From positions 28,992 to 92,991 of the forward strand of contig NZ_NWSQ01000029.1 of assembly GCF_002531725.1 (NCBI RefSeq): DNA of 64,000 nucleotides. The letters run 5' to 3'. The stretch comes from Rhizobium sp. L43 (lineage in GTDB: Bacteria > Pseudomonadota > Alphaproteobacteria > Rhizobiales > Rhizobiaceae). This document shows, in pieces, positions 23,510 through 32,362 of the stretch. The notes below the pieces were generated by a model that did not search any database, was not told the DNA's origin, and worked only from the letters and a program-made list of their open reading frames with translations. Within the stretch, counting starts at the first letter, position 1. Each line of letters begins with the position of its first letter. Made by a program: the position numbers and the translations under genes.

Positions 23510-25030
23510 TCACACCTCAACCGAAGCAAAGAACCCTTCCGGGCTCTCCACCTCCACCAGCCGCTTCTTCTCGATCAGCCAGAACCGGTTTCCCACAGCC
23601 CGCACGAAACTGCGGTCGTGCGATACCAGCAGGCAGCTCGCCTCGTGCGCCATCAGCTCGCTCTCCAGCGCTTCCTGTCCCTCGATGTCGAGATGGTTGG
23701 TCGGTTCGTCGAGCAGATAGAAATTCGGCTCCGTCAGCCGCAGCACCAGCATGCCGAGCCGCGCTTTCTGGCCGCCGGAAAGCTGGCCGATCGGTTTTGC
23801 CTGCATGTCGATCGTCATGCCGGCGCCGGCCAGCAAGGCGCGGGCGCGCTGGTCGCCGACATCGAAGCGGCGGATGATCGTGCCGATCGGTGTGTCGGTG
23901 TCGCTGAGATCGGCAAGCGCCTGGTCGCCATAGCCGAGCACCAGCGACGGGGTCGCCTTGATATCTTCGCGCGCAGCATCCGGTCTTTCGATCGCCTGTT
24001 TCAGCATCGACACCAACCGCGACTTGCCGGCGCCGTTGAGGCCGAGGAGGACGATACGGTCGCCCTGGCAGATGAACTGCCGGCCGGTCTTGAACAACAG
24101 CGTCCCATCCGGCGTCGTCACCGCCGCATCCGTGAGCGTCAGCAGCACCTTGGCATGCGTGCCGCGATTGGCGAGCCGGATGGCGCCGGCCGAACGCTCC
24201 AGATGCGCTGGTTTTGCCGCATCCTCGAGCTTCTCTGCCCGCTGCTTGAGCTGCTTGGTCTTGACGACGAGCAGGTCGCTGCCGGAATTGATGCCGATAT
24301 TGTTGAGCTTCGCCGCCTGCTTGCGCAATTGCTCCGCCACCTTCATATCGCGCTCGTAGCGCCGGGCTTCTGAGGCGTCGGCCTCGTCGAGGGCGGCGCG
24401 CGCTCGTGTGTATGGTAGGGAGAAGACCGGCGATAACTCCGGCCGCAGGAACAGCGTCCGATTGGTCGTCGCGTCGAGGAAAGTGCGGTCATGGCTGGAG
24501 AGAATAACCGGCACGTCGCGCGGCAGCGCATTCAGCCAGCCCTCCAGCTGGGCGATCTTTTCGAGATCGAGATGGTTGGTCGGCTCGTCGAGCAAGAGCA
24601 CGTCGGGCTCGCTCACCCAGGTGCGGGCCAGCATGGCAAGCCGCTGCCAGCCGCCGCTCAATTGCCTCAGCGGCCGGCTGCGCATGACCTCCTGCACTTC
24701 GAGCGACTCCAGCACCACATCGACGCGCCAGCTCTCGCTTTCGGCCTGATCGGCCGGCAGCGCCTGCAGTACCGCATCGTAGAACGGCGTGTCGAAAAGA
24801 GCAGGCGGCACATTCTGCGCGACATGGCCGACGGTCAGCCCGCGCGCCCTGGTGATCTCGCCCTCGCTCGGCTCCAGCGCGCCGGTGATGCAGGCAAGCA
24901 GCGTCGATTTCCCCCGCCCGTTGGCGGCGACGAGGCCGATGCGGTCGCCTGTATTGACGACGAGATTGAGCTTGGAAAACAGCCGATTGCCCAGCGTCAC
25001 GCCGAGATTGCGGATATTGATGAGTGTCAT
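23510..25030 (-). CDS. ABC-F family ATPase with candidate regulatory leader
   Basis: A 506-residue protein with two fused ABC domains and no membrane segments. Walker A motifs are AANGRGKST and GLNGAGKSR, with signatures LSGGWQR and LSGGQKAR and Walker B LLLDEPTNHLD in both halves. The charged linker between domains (about residues 205-265) is the segment that reaches into the ribosome in ABC-F proteins. Such proteins modify translation or protect ribosomes from antibiotics; which applies is unknown. Its own ribosome-binding site is weak (GAGA). The 230 bases upstream contain a leader ORF and alternative hairpins, listed separately. Confidence 0.9.
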   Translation of the reverse strand: MTLINIRNLGVTLGNRLFSKLNLVVNTGDRIGLVAANGRGKSTLLACITGALEPSEGEITRARGLTVGHVAQNVPPALFDTPFYDAVLQALPADQAESESWRVDVVLESLEVQEVMRSRPLRQLSGGWQRLAMLARTWVSEPDVLLLDEPTNHLDLEKIAQLEGWLNALPRDVPVILSSHDRTFLDATTNRTLFLRPELSPVFSLPYTRARAALDEADASEARRYERDMKVAEQLRKQAAKLNNIGINSGSDLLVVKTKQLKQRAEKLEDAAKPAHLERSAGAIRLANRGTHAKVLLTLTDAAVTTPDGTLLFKTGRQFICQGDRIVLLGLNGAGKSRLVSMLKQAIERPDAAREDIKATPSLVLGYGDQALADLSDTDTPIGTIIRRFDVGDQRARALLAGAGMTIDMQAKPIGQLSGGQKARLGMLVLRLTEPNFYLLDEPTNHLDIEGQEALESELMAHEASCLLVSHDRSFVRAVGNRFWLIEKKRLVEVESPEGFFASVEV

Positions 25031-25190
25031 GATCGTTCTCTGGTCTTGACCGGGGACGCGATCCGGGGCGTTCAGCCATCACGGAGTTGCGCGTATCCGG
25101 CCCGGGAATTGAGAAAAATGCGCGCTGTCTACGGCGCCGCATTGGCCACGAAGGGCAGACCAGGAAGAGATGTCGGGAAACGGTCTCTGG

Positions 25191-25262
25191 TCAGCCCTGC
25201 AAACGCATTTGCAGGGCGTTGACGGGACCACGCTGGCGATGATGCCGGAAATAATATTGCAT
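25191..25262 (-). CDS. Putative 23-aa leader peptide upstream of ABC-F gene
   Basis: A short ORF starting MQYYFRHHRQRG and ending RLQG. A perfect AGGAGG lies 8 bases before its ATG, the strongest ribosome-binding site in this area. The aromatic/His/Arg-rich N-terminus could act as a stalling sequence. Its last codons form one arm and the loop of a perfect hairpin. It ends 160 bases before the ABC-F start codon. Translation is not proven. Confidence 0.5.
   Translation of the reverse strand: MQYYFRHHRQRGPVNALQMRLQG
25194..25217 (-). terminator. Perfect 10-bp stem hairpin overlapping leader ORF end
   Basis: GCCCTGCAAA pairs perfectly with TTTGCAGGGC across a 4-base loop. On the minus strand it is not followed by a T-run, so it is more likely an attenuator element than a simple terminator. 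Confidence 0.55.
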
Positions 25263-25389
25263 TGCGTGATCCTCCTTTCTCGAAAGGGTTGCAGCGTTGA
25301 AATACCATTGCCTGCAGAAAGAGGCAAGGGAGCCGCAAGCACGCCGATAGCCAGTCGCCACGCCGGCTGTTGAGTTGGCAGGAACGGTC

Positions 25390-25467
25390 ACCCCACCCTC
25401 CGTCCTCCTCGGCCCTGAGCCGAGGATCTATGCCCGCCGCTGATGGACGCCGCGTGGATGGTGGGGC
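25390..25467. repeat. Rhizobium-type intergenic palindromic repeat (short copy)
   Basis: Contains CCACCCTCCGTCCTCCTCGG and GAGCCGAGGATC, closely matching 52918-53025; the right end GTGGATGGTGGGG is shortened. Confidence 0.65.
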
Positions 25468-25501
25468 CAAACCAGCGGTTCAGTTGCTCCCAACTCCTGA
25501 T

Positions 25502-27097
25502 TTACCCATTCAGCCCACCATCAGCCAGCTCCAGCCGCCGCGTGATCCCAATGCTCTCGAGAAATGTCTCATCATGGCTGACGACCAGCAGCGCCCCGTC
25601 ATAGGCGCGCAGCCCGGCCTCGACCGCTGATATCGAGTCGATGTCGAGATGGTTGGTCGGCTCGTCGAGGATCAAAAGCGGCGGCGGTGCGGAGCCCAGG
25701 ACGCAGGCAAGGCCGGCGCGCAGCAATTGGCCGCCGCTGAGCGTCGATACGGTCTGCAGCGCAGCATCGGCCCTGAACATAAAGCGGGCAAGGGCGGCCC
25801 GGCAGGTGTTTTCGTCGGCTTGCGGGTTGATCCGGCGGAAATTGTCGCGGATCGAGGCCGACGGATCGAGAAGACTGACTTTCTGATCGAGCATCGCAAA
25901 ACCGGTCATGACGCCGACCGTGCCGGCCCAGGGTTTCAGCTCGCCGGTAATAAGTGCCAGCAAGGTCGTCTTGCCCGAGCCGTTGCGGCCGGTGACGGCG
26001 ACGCGTTCCGGTCCCGTCACGTCGACGGAGAGATCGCGGATGACGGGATCACCCGGCTGGTAGCCCGCTGTGACACCATCCATCTTCAGCACGATCTTGC
26101 TGGCAGGCAGCCCGGTCGGCGGCAGGGTGACCGACAAGGGTTGCAGGATCTCGATCTTCTCGCGTGCCGCCTTTGCCTCTTCCAGTGCCTGGGCACGTCG
26201 GCGGTCGGCAAGCCGGGCATTGTCGCCGCCGGTGGTTTCGCTCCGCTCCTTCATGCCGCCGAGCATGATGCGCGGGATGCCGCCCTTGGCGGCCATCTTC
26301 CGCCCGGTGCTGTCCCTGTGCGCCTGCCGCTCCACCGTCGCCTGCGCCTTCCTTGCAACCTCGGCCATACGTTTTTCGGCATCGTCGAGATCATGCCGGG
26401 CTGCCGCGAGCTCGAGCGCCTTGCGCTCGCGATAATGGCTCCAATTGCCGCCATAGCGGGTGGCGCTGAGCGAGGTCAGTTCGACGATCGCATCGACGCT
26501 TTCGAGCAATTCGCGGTCATGGCTGACGATGATGGCGCCGGCCCGCCAGCCTGAAATCAGGCCGATCACAGCCTCGCGGCCCTCGCGGTCGAGATTGTTT
26601 GTGGGTTCGTCGAGCAGCAGGAAATCCGGTTCGGTAAAGATGAGCGCCGCCAGCCCGGCGCGCGTGCGCTGCCCGCCGGAGAGTGCCGCAAGCGGCGTCT
26701 GTGGCTCTGCATCGAGCCCAGTGCGATTGAGCGCTGCGGCGACGCGCGCCTCCAGCATCCAGTCTGCCGTTGCCAGTTCGTCGGCCGTTGCCTCGCCGGC
26801 TTCGGCACGATGCAGAACGGCGAGCGCATCGGTGACGCCGAAGAGATCGGCGACCGTTTCATCGGGCGCCACCTGAACGCTCTGCCGCAACACGCCGAGG
26901 CTGCCGCTGACGGATATCGTCCCCGAATGCGGCTGGATATCCCCGGAGACGAGCTTCAGCAACGTCGTCTTGCCGACACCGTTGCGCCCGACAAGGCCGG
27001 TCCGCTCCGTCCCGAAACTGAGGTCGAGATTGGAAAAAAGCGACCGCCCGTCAGGCGCGGCCCATGAAATCTGGGAGAGAGTGATGGATGCAGGCAT
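25502..27097 (-). CDS. ABC-F family ATPase
   Basis: A protein of about 531 residues with twin ABC domains and no membrane helices. Walker A motifs are GRNGVGKTT and GRNGSGKTT, signatures LSGGQRTR and LSGGQLLR, and Walker B LLLDEPTNNLD and LILDEPTNHLD. The inter-domain linker is long and very charged (HYRERKALELAAARHDLDDAEKRMAEVARK), as in ribosome-acting ABC-F proteins. It is more distant from the ABC-F at 23510 than a recent duplicate would be. The ATG at 27097 has only a weak GGGG site 11 bases upstream. A different-frame small ORF overlaps this start (27051-27167). Confidence 0.88.
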   Translation of the reverse strand: MPASITLSQISWAAPDGRSLFSNLDLSFGTERTGLVGRNGVGKTTLLKLVSGDIQPHSGTISVSGSLGVLRQSVQVAPDETVADLFGVTDALAVLHRAEAGEATADELATADWMLEARVAAALNRTGLDAEPQTPLAALSGGQRTRAGLAALIFTEPDFLLLDEPTNNLDREGREAVIGLISGWRAGAIIVSHDRELLESVDAIVELTSLSATRYGGNWSHYRERKALELAAARHDLDDAEKRMAEVARKAQATVERQAHRDSTGRKMAAKGGIPRIMLGGMKERSETTGGDNARLADRRRAQALEEAKAAREKIEILQPLSVTLPPTGLPASKIVLKMDGVTAGYQPGDPVIRDLSVDVTGPERVAVTGRNGSGKTTLLALITGELKPWAGTVGVMTGFAMLDQKVSLLDPSASIRDNFRRINPQADENTCRAALARFMFRADAALQTVSTLSGGQLLRAGLACVLGSAPPPLLILDEPTNHLDIDSISAVEAGLRAYDGALLVVSHDETFLESIGITRRLELADGGLNG

Positions 27098-27275
27098 GGA
27101 TATGGATTTCCCCGTTGGCAAGGCGAACTGGCGTTGCGATCGGGTTGAAATCCATTGCGGCGCACATCCTGTTGAAATGGTCGATGGCAGATAATTTAGG
27201 GAGTAAAGGCTGAAGGTTCAAGCAAAAGAGCCGACTTTCCGCCCCGTTTTTCTCAGCGGGCTTCATCCTGAGATT

Positions 27276-27417
27276 GCCCCTCACCCTAACCCTCTCCCCG
27301 TAAAAACGGGGAGAGGGGACGTGCCCTGCGAGAGGTTGGTGGGGAACGGAGAGGTCGCGGCTTGTCCCCTTCGCCCCGCGAGCGGGGAGAAGGTGCCGGC
27401 AGGCGGATGAGGGGCTG
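27276..27417. repeat. Intergenic palindromic repeat
   Basis: Begins GCCCCTCACCCTAACC and ends GGCGGATGAGGGGC, with an inner perfect hairpin (CCTCTCCCCGT/ACGGGGAGAGG) at about 27290-27316. It occupies most of the gap between the two ATPase genes; 27168-27275 shows nothing else. Confidence 0.7.
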
Positions 27418-27465
27418 CACGACGCGCCACTGACGATATGCCTAAAGCGGAGAAGACACTCAGCC

Positions 27466-29025
27466 CTACCGCTTCAGGCTCCCCAATATCCCACGCACCA
27501 GCGCCCGGCCGACTTGCGTCGCCACCGTGCGCGCCACGCTCTTCATCGCCGCTTCCACCACGGTTTCGCGCTGGTAGCCGGAAGCCCGGCCGCGTGATTG
27601 GTCGCGGCCCTGATTATCGTCATTGCTGCCGCCGAAGCCCGGAAGGGACCAGCCGGAGGTCGTGCTGCCCTGCTGAGGCGCTTCTTCCTGCGCCCGCTTG
27701 GCGGCCTCGGCATCCGCCGCTTTCTTCGCCCGCGCCGCCAGCAGCTCGAAGGCGGATTCGCGGTCGACATCCTCGTCATAGACGCCGAGAACCGGGCTCC
27801 TGTCCATGATCTGCCGACGCTCGTCATCCGTCACCGGGCCCACGCGGCCGGATGGCGGGCGGATCAGCGTGCGCTCGACGATCGACGGTGCGCCCTTGGC
27901 TTCCAGCGTCGAGACCAGTGCCTCGCCGGTGCCGAGATTGGTGATGACGGTGGCGCAATCGAAGGCCGGATTCGCACGGAAGGTATCGGCCGCCGTCCTC
28001 ACCGCCTTCTGTTCGCGCGGCGAATAGGCGCGCAGCGCATGCTGTGCCCGGTTGCCGAGCTGGGCGAGCACCGTTTCCGGCACGTCGAGCGGGTTCTGCG
28101 TCACGAAATAGACGCCGACGCCCTTGGAACGGATCAGCCGCACCACCTGCTCGACACGTTCGGTCAGCACCCTTGGCGCGTCGTTGAAGAGCAGATGCGC
28201 CTCGTCGAAGAAGAAAACGAGCTTCGGCTTTTCGGGATCGCCCACCTCGGGCAGTTCCTCGAAGAGTTCCGAGAGCAGCCAGAGCAGGAAAGTGGCGTAA
28301 AGCCGAGGGTTCATCATCAGCTTGTCGGCGGCCAGCACCGAGATCTGGCCGTAGCCATTATTGCTTGTGCGCATGATGTCGGTGATCTTCAGCGCCGGTT
28401 CGCCGAAGAAGTGCTCGGCACCTTGCTGTTCGAGAACGAGCAGCGCCCGCTGGATCGAGCCGACCGAAGCCTTGGAGATCAGCCCGTACTGGTTGGAAAG
28501 TTGGCTGGCATTCTCGCCCATATAGTTCAGCAACGAGCTGAAATCCTTGAGGTCGAGCAACGGCAGCCCGCCCTGGTCGGCGATCTTGAAGGCGATGTTG
28601 ATGACGCCTTCCTGCGGTTCGGAGGCATCCATCAGGCGGGCGAGCAGCAGCGGTCCCATCTCGGCGATGGTGGTGCGCACCCGGTGGCCCTTCTCGCCGA
28701 ACAGATCCCAGAAGATCACCGGAAACTGGTCGAATTCATAGTCGGCAAAGCCGATCTGCTCGGCCCGCTTGGTGAGAAAATCCTTGGGTTCACCCTTGGC
28801 GGCGATGCCGGAAAGGTCCCCCTTGATATCGGCCGCAAAGACGGGAACACCGGCCCGAGAGAAGCCCTCGGCCAGCACCTGCAGCGTCACCGTCTTGCCG
28901 GTGCCGGTAGCGCCGGTGACGAGGCCGTGGCGATTGCCGAATTTCAGGTCGAGATATTCCGGCTTGTTGATGCTGTCATCGGGATTGCGGCTCGCGCCGA
29001 TGAAAATCTTGCCATCCTCGATCAT
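27466..29025 (-). CDS. HerA-like ATPase (DUF853 family)
   Basis: A 519-residue P-loop ATPase of the HerA/FtsK superfamily, YjgR/DUF853 type. Walker A is GATGTGKT, Walker B KLVFFFDEAHLLF, and the sensor region VGVYFVTQNPLDVPE follows. The C-terminal 100 residues are low-complexity (AAKRAQEEAPQQ, then Gly/Asp/Arg-rich), ending in a helix (SVARTVATQVGRALVRGILGSLKR). The cellular role of the family is poorly defined; DNA translocation is inferred. The ATG at 29025 follows GGGAG by 8 bases and is preferred over ATGs at 29055 and 29133. Confidence 0.88.
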   Translation of the reverse strand: MIEDGKIFIGASRNPDDSINKPEYLDLKFGNRHGLVTGATGTGKTVTLQVLAEGFSRAGVPVFAADIKGDLSGIAAKGEPKDFLTKRAEQIGFADYEFDQFPVIFWDLFGEKGHRVRTTIAEMGPLLLARLMDASEPQEGVINIAFKIADQGGLPLLDLKDFSSLLNYMGENASQLSNQYGLISKASVGSIQRALLVLEQQGAEHFFGEPALKITDIMRTSNNGYGQISVLAADKLMMNPRLYATFLLWLLSELFEELPEVGDPEKPKLVFFFDEAHLLFNDAPRVLTERVEQVVRLIRSKGVGVYFVTQNPLDVPETVLAQLGNRAQHALRAYSPREQKAVRTAADTFRANPAFDCATVITNLGTGEALVSTLEAKGAPSIVERTLIRPPSGRVGPVTDDERRQIMDRSPVLGVYDEDVDRESAFELLAARAKKAADAEAAKRAQEEAPQQGSTTSGWSLPGFGGSNDDNQGRDQSRGRASGYQRETVVEAAMKSVARTVATQVGRALVRGILGSLKR

Positions 29026-29213
29026 CCGCAATGCTCCCTTCGGCGCTGCCGCCATTTGTTGAGAAGGCTTGGCATCCCAGCCTTCATCGAACCATCGTTT
29101 CCCTGTTATAAGCAGGCAGGCGCATGCGGACAACTGTTTGCATTAAAAGCCAAACCGGACAATGGGCCGCCCGGGGAGGGCCGGCTTGAGTTGCCGTGGA
29201 ATTTCGAATAACG

Positions 29214-29229
29214 TTGACGTTAACGTCAA
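29214..29229. promoter_or_regulatory. Perfect 16-bp palindrome upstream of small protein gene
   Basis: TTGACGTTAACGTCAA is perfectly self-complementary and lies 19 bases before the ATG at 29248. The shape resembles MerR-family operators of the LiuR kind; the cognate regulator is not in the window. Confidence 0.6.
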
Positions 29230-29247
29230 AATAACAGGAGGCTGACG

Positions 29248-29640
29248 ATGAATGAAATTGTGACCCAGATCGCCGATCGTGTGGGGATTGCGCCTGATTT
29301 GGCCGAAAAGGCGCTCGGCATGATGCTCGGCTTCCTGCAGCGCGAGGCCGCCGATGGCCCGGTCGCCAAGATGATCGAAGCGATCCCCGGCGGCGCCGAT
29401 CTCGTCGCCCAGTTCAACGGCGCCGGTGCCGGCGGCGGCGGTCTGCTCGGCGGGCTGATGAACTCGCTCGGCGGCGGCGGCATCATGGGGCTCGGCCAGC
29501 AGCTGATGGGCGAAGGCCTCGGCATGGGCGAGATCACCTCACTCGCCAAGGAAACCATCGCCATCGCCAAGCAATATGCCGGCGAGGAAGTTGTCGACGA
29601 GGTCGTCGCTTCCGTCCCCGGCCTCAGCCAGTTCGTCTGA
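29248..29640 (+). CDS. Gly-rich small protein of unknown function (130 aa)
   Basis: A 130-residue protein. Helical segments (MNEIVTQIADRVGIAPDLAEKALGMMLGFLQ and ITSLAKETIAIAKQYAGEEVVDEVVASVPGL) flank a Gly-rich centre (GAGAGGGGLLGGLMNSLGGG). The pattern resembles DUF2780/DUF2267-type small helical proteins, but I cannot assign it firmly. There is no signal peptide. AGGAGG lies 6 bases before the ATG, and a perfect 16-bp palindrome just upstream implies specific regulation. A hairpin follows the gene. Confidence 0.75.
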   Translation: MNEIVTQIADRVGIAPDLAEKALGMMLGFLQREAADGPVAKMIEAIPGGADLVAQFNGAGAGGGGLLGGLMNSLGGGGIMGLGQQLMGEGLGMGEITSLAKETIAIAKQYAGEEVVDEVVASVPGLSQFV

Positions 29641-29655
29641 GACGATTGATCCGTA

Positions 29656-29681
29656 GGAGCCTCGCTTCGTTGCGGGGCTCC
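29656..29681 (+). terminator. Terminator-like hairpin after small protein gene
   Basis: GGAGCC pairs with GGCTCC, extended by inner CGC/GCG pairing around a TTCG-like loop, 16 bases after the stop and followed by a short AT-rich stretch. Confidence 0.6.
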
Positions 29682-29757
29682 GCATATTTGTCCTGGCGGC
29701 AGTCGGGGTGAAGTGCAAACGCTGCCCCTGCCAGCTCAAGGGATGAAAGGAGAGCCT

Positions 29758-30213
29758 ATGACCGTCTGGCGCCCATCGCAGCAGATCAGAGTGAAGGTCA
29801 TCGGCCTCGCTTGGCGGAAAGACCAACTGCTCGCCGCGGAAGTGGAGGATGACAGCGGCCGTATCAAGGGTGTTCGCCCGCTCGGCGGTGCGATCGAATT
29901 CGGCGAGAGCCGCGAGCAGGCTCTGTACCGCGAATTCCAGGAGGAACTCGAGACGGCGATCCGCATCGTCGGCCCCTGGCATCTGCTGGAAAACATCTAC
30001 GACCATCACGGCGCGACCGGTCACGAATATATCTTCGCCGCCGATATCGAGCTGGCCGATGAAAGCCTCTATGAGCGCGACGAAATCCGCTATTCCGAAC
30101 TCGACGAGACGGCGGCGACGGCGCGCTGGTTCGGCCGCGACAGGCTGCGTGAGGCCGGCATCGATCTCTATCCGTCAGGTCTCGACAAGCTGCTGTCGCG
30201 CTGGCGCGATTGA
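29758..30213 (+). CDS. NUDIX hydrolase
   Basis: A 151-residue protein with a full Nudix box (GGAIEFGESREQALYREFQEEL), in the G-x5-E-x7-RE-x-x-EE pattern. The N-terminal strand VIGLAWRKDQLLAAEVEDD and C-terminal ARWFGRDRLREAGIDLYP are typical of standalone Nudix enzymes, which cleave nucleoside diphosphates linked to another group. The substrate is not predictable. AAAGGAG lies 5-6 bases before the ATG. Confidence 0.9.
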   Translation: MTVWRPSQQIRVKVIGLAWRKDQLLAAEVEDDSGRIKGVRPLGGAIEFGESREQALYREFQEELETAIRIVGPWHLLENIYDHHGATGHEYIFAADIELADESLYERDEIRYSELDETAATARWFGRDRLREAGIDLYPSGLDKLLSRWRD

Positions 30214-30344
30214 GCCCGAGATCGCCTGCTTTGCAGGGCGGAGGTGATCGCCAAACTTTGATCGTCCGTGCCCGCTCCCCGCGGAACAAGAGAGGTCGAA
30301 TTGCTGTTTCTATCAGCATCGCTGAAACCAGAAGGAATAGCATC

Positions 30345-30668
30345 ATGCGCAGGTTTATTGCAGCAATCTCGATCGCTCTCCTTAGCCTCTCCGGCCCGGT
30401 TCTTGCCCAGTCGAACATGGGCATGGATGCCAGCGGCCGGATCGACGGCACGCCGCCGCTCGGCACTGCGCCTGGAGCCGAGACGCAAAGCGGACTGATC
30501 ATCCCGCTCGACTCGATCGAAACCGGCAGCATCGACAAAGAACCGTTGAGCGGTCCCGTCGATTGGGCGCGTTGCCCGCCGCGCAAGGCGCGCGGAGCCC
30601 TTGCTACGGAAGGCGGCAATAGCGGCGCCTCGGTCAGCCCTGCATGCCGTGACCAGGGAAACCAATAG
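30345..30668 (+). CDS. Secreted hypothetical protein (107 aa)
   Basis: A 107-residue protein with a clear Sec signal peptide (MRRFIAAISIALLSLSGPVLAQ). The mature part is short, Gly/Ser/Pro-rich and without recognised domain, with a Cys in WARCPPRKAR and another near the C-terminus (SPACRDQ) that could form a disulphide in the periplasm. GAAGGA precedes the ATG. The gene converges on zwf. Confidence 0.72.
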   Translation: MRRFIAAISIALLSLSGPVLAQSNMGMDASGRIDGTPPLGTAPGAETQSGLIIPLDSIETGSIDKEPLSGPVDWARCPPRKARGALATEGGNSGASVSPACRDQGNQ

Positions 30669-30683
30669 GATCAGGGGAGGGCG

Positions 30684-32198
30684 CTATTTGCCGTCCTTCT
30701 TGTCGTGGTGCAGGATGACGCCGAGTTCATGCCACCGCCGCCCGTCGCGCCCGATGAGTTCGTCGGCTGAGGCTGGCCCCATGCTGCCCGGCGCGTAGGC
30801 GTCAGGCACGCTCTGGTCCTTCGCCCAGATATCGAGGAAGGGCTGAACCGCCGCCCAGCCGGCCTCGATGCCGTCGGCGCGCTGGAACAGCGTCTGGTCG
30901 CCGATGAAGAGATCGTAGAGCAGCGATTCATAACCCGTGGTCTTGCCGATATCGAATTTGTCGGCATAGCGGAAGTCGAGAGAGACCGGCGTGGTGTCGA
31001 CCGAAAGCCCCGGCGATTTGATCGAGATTTCCATGCTCATGCCCTCGTCCGGCTGCACCTGGATCACCAGCCGGTTCGGCGGCAGGCGGCGGTTGACCTC
31101 GGTCTCGCGAAACTGCGCGAAGGGCACGGGCTGGAAAGTGATGACGATCTCGGTGTCGCGCGCCGTCAGCGCCTTGCCGGTTCTCAAATAGAAGGGCACA
31201 CCGGCCCAGCGCCAGGTATCGGCATAGAGCTTCAGCGCCACATAGGTCTCGGTCCTGCTCTCGGGCGAAACATCCTTACTGTCGCGATAGGCCGGAAGCT
31301 GGGCGCCATTGAGCGGGCCTGCCGTATAGGCGCCGCGCACACCGTGCGTCTTCGCCTCTTCGGGCGTATAGATGCGCAGCGCCTTCAGCACCTTGCTCTT
31401 CTCGTTGCGGATCGCTTCGGCGTCGAAGCTGTTTGGCGGTTCCATGGCGATCATCGCCAGCAGTTGGAAGAGATGGTTCGGCACCATGTCGCGCAGCGCG
31501 CCTGTCGCATCGTAGAATTTGCCGCGGCTGCCGACATCGACGATCTCGGCGGCGGTGATCTGCACATGGTCGATGTAGCGGCTGTTCCACAAGGACTCGA
31601 TGATCATGTTGGCGAAACGCGCGGTCATCAGGTTCTGCACCGTCTCTTTGCCGAGAAAATGGTCGAGCCGGTAAACTTGGCTTTCCCCGATCTGGGCGAG
31701 GATCTGTGCATTCAGCGCCTGCGCCGAGGCGAGATCGGTGCCGAACGGTTTTTCGATGGCGACGCGGCGGAAGACCCCGTCCTTTTCATCGGTCAGGCCA
31801 TGGGCTGCGAGCTTCTCGACGATCGTGCCGAAGAAGGATGGCGGCACAGCGAGATAGAAGGCGGCATTGGCATTCGGTCCCAGCCGTCTGCCGATCTCGA
31901 CGAAAATATCGTCCTTGGTGAAATCGCCCGATGTATAGGAAATACGCCGGCGCAGGCTCTCCCAGGCCTCGTCCTTCACCGTCGGCTCTTCGCCGCTCAG
32001 ATGGTCGAGGAATTGGTCGAGCCGCCCGCGCAGAAACTCGTCGTCACCCGGCTCGATGCCGATGCCAAGAATGTGGAGATCCTCGCCGACGAGGCGGCTC
32101 CGCGTCAGATTGATGATCGCCGGCACCAGCAGGCGGCGCGTGAGGTCTCCCGTGGCGCCGAAGATGACGAGGGTGACGGGCGGAGTAGGGGTGGCCAT
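30684..32198 (-). CDS. zwf: Glucose-6-phosphate 1-dehydrogenase
   Basis: A protein of about 504 residues. The nucleotide-binding motif FGATGDLTRRLL starts the Rossmann domain, EKPFGTDL follows, and the substrate site RLDHFLGKETVQN matches the family's DHYLGKE signature with Phe for Tyr. It oxidises glucose-6-phosphate to 6-phosphogluconolactone for the pentose phosphate and Entner-Doudoroff routes. No pgl or edd gene is adjacent, so this may be a second zwf; that needs the genome. ATGs at 32213 and 32198 are both possible starts; 32198 follows GGGAAA. Confidence 0.93.
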   Translation of the reverse strand: MATPTPPVTLVIFGATGDLTRRLLVPAIINLTRSRLVGEDLHILGIGIEPGDDEFLRGRLDQFLDHLSGEEPTVKDEAWESLRRRISYTSGDFTKDDIFVEIGRRLGPNANAAFYLAVPPSFFGTIVEKLAAHGLTDEKDGVFRRVAIEKPFGTDLASAQALNAQILAQIGESQVYRLDHFLGKETVQNLMTARFANMIIESLWNSRYIDHVQITAAEIVDVGSRGKFYDATGALRDMVPNHLFQLLAMIAMEPPNSFDAEAIRNEKSKVLKALRIYTPEEAKTHGVRGAYTAGPLNGAQLPAYRDSKDVSPESRTETYVALKLYADTWRWAGVPFYLRTGKALTARDTEIVITFQPVPFAQFRETEVNRRLPPNRLVIQVQPDEGMSMEISIKSPGLSVDTTPVSLDFRYADKFDIGKTTGYESLLYDLFIGDQTLFQRADGIEAGWAAVQPFLDIWAKDQSVPDAYAPGSMGPASADELIGRDGRRWHELGVILHHDKKDGK

Positions 32199-32362
32199 GA
32201 TGTCGTTTCCCATGATTTTCCGGCCCGACTATAATGCGTGCCGGTTTCGCCGCAACATAGGCGGTGTGGGATAACAGGCATTTGACATTGTCTGGGGCAG
32301 GCGTCTAGGGCCACAAAAGCCCCTTGCATGTTCAATTCGCGCTGATTGTTAGATGATCGGTG

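Larger units (their letters stand above)
25028..25290 (-). promoter_or_regulatory. Candidate leader-peptide attenuator of the ABC-F gene
   Basis: On the minus strand the order is: AGGAGG, a 23-codon ORF (25262-25191), a perfect 10-bp hairpin at its 3' end (25217-25194), GACCAGAGA overlapping the leader stop (25192-25184), the complementary stretch TCTCTTCCTGGTC (25170-25158), and a second GACCAGAGA (25045-25037) just before the ABC-F start codon. The middle stretch can pair with either copy, so folding could hide or expose the ABC-F start region. Confidence 0.5.

Noticed and set aside
27598..29211. 537-codon plus-strand frame opposite the HerA-like ATPase
   Set aside because: The minus strand has intact Walker motifs and family sequence; the plus frame has none.
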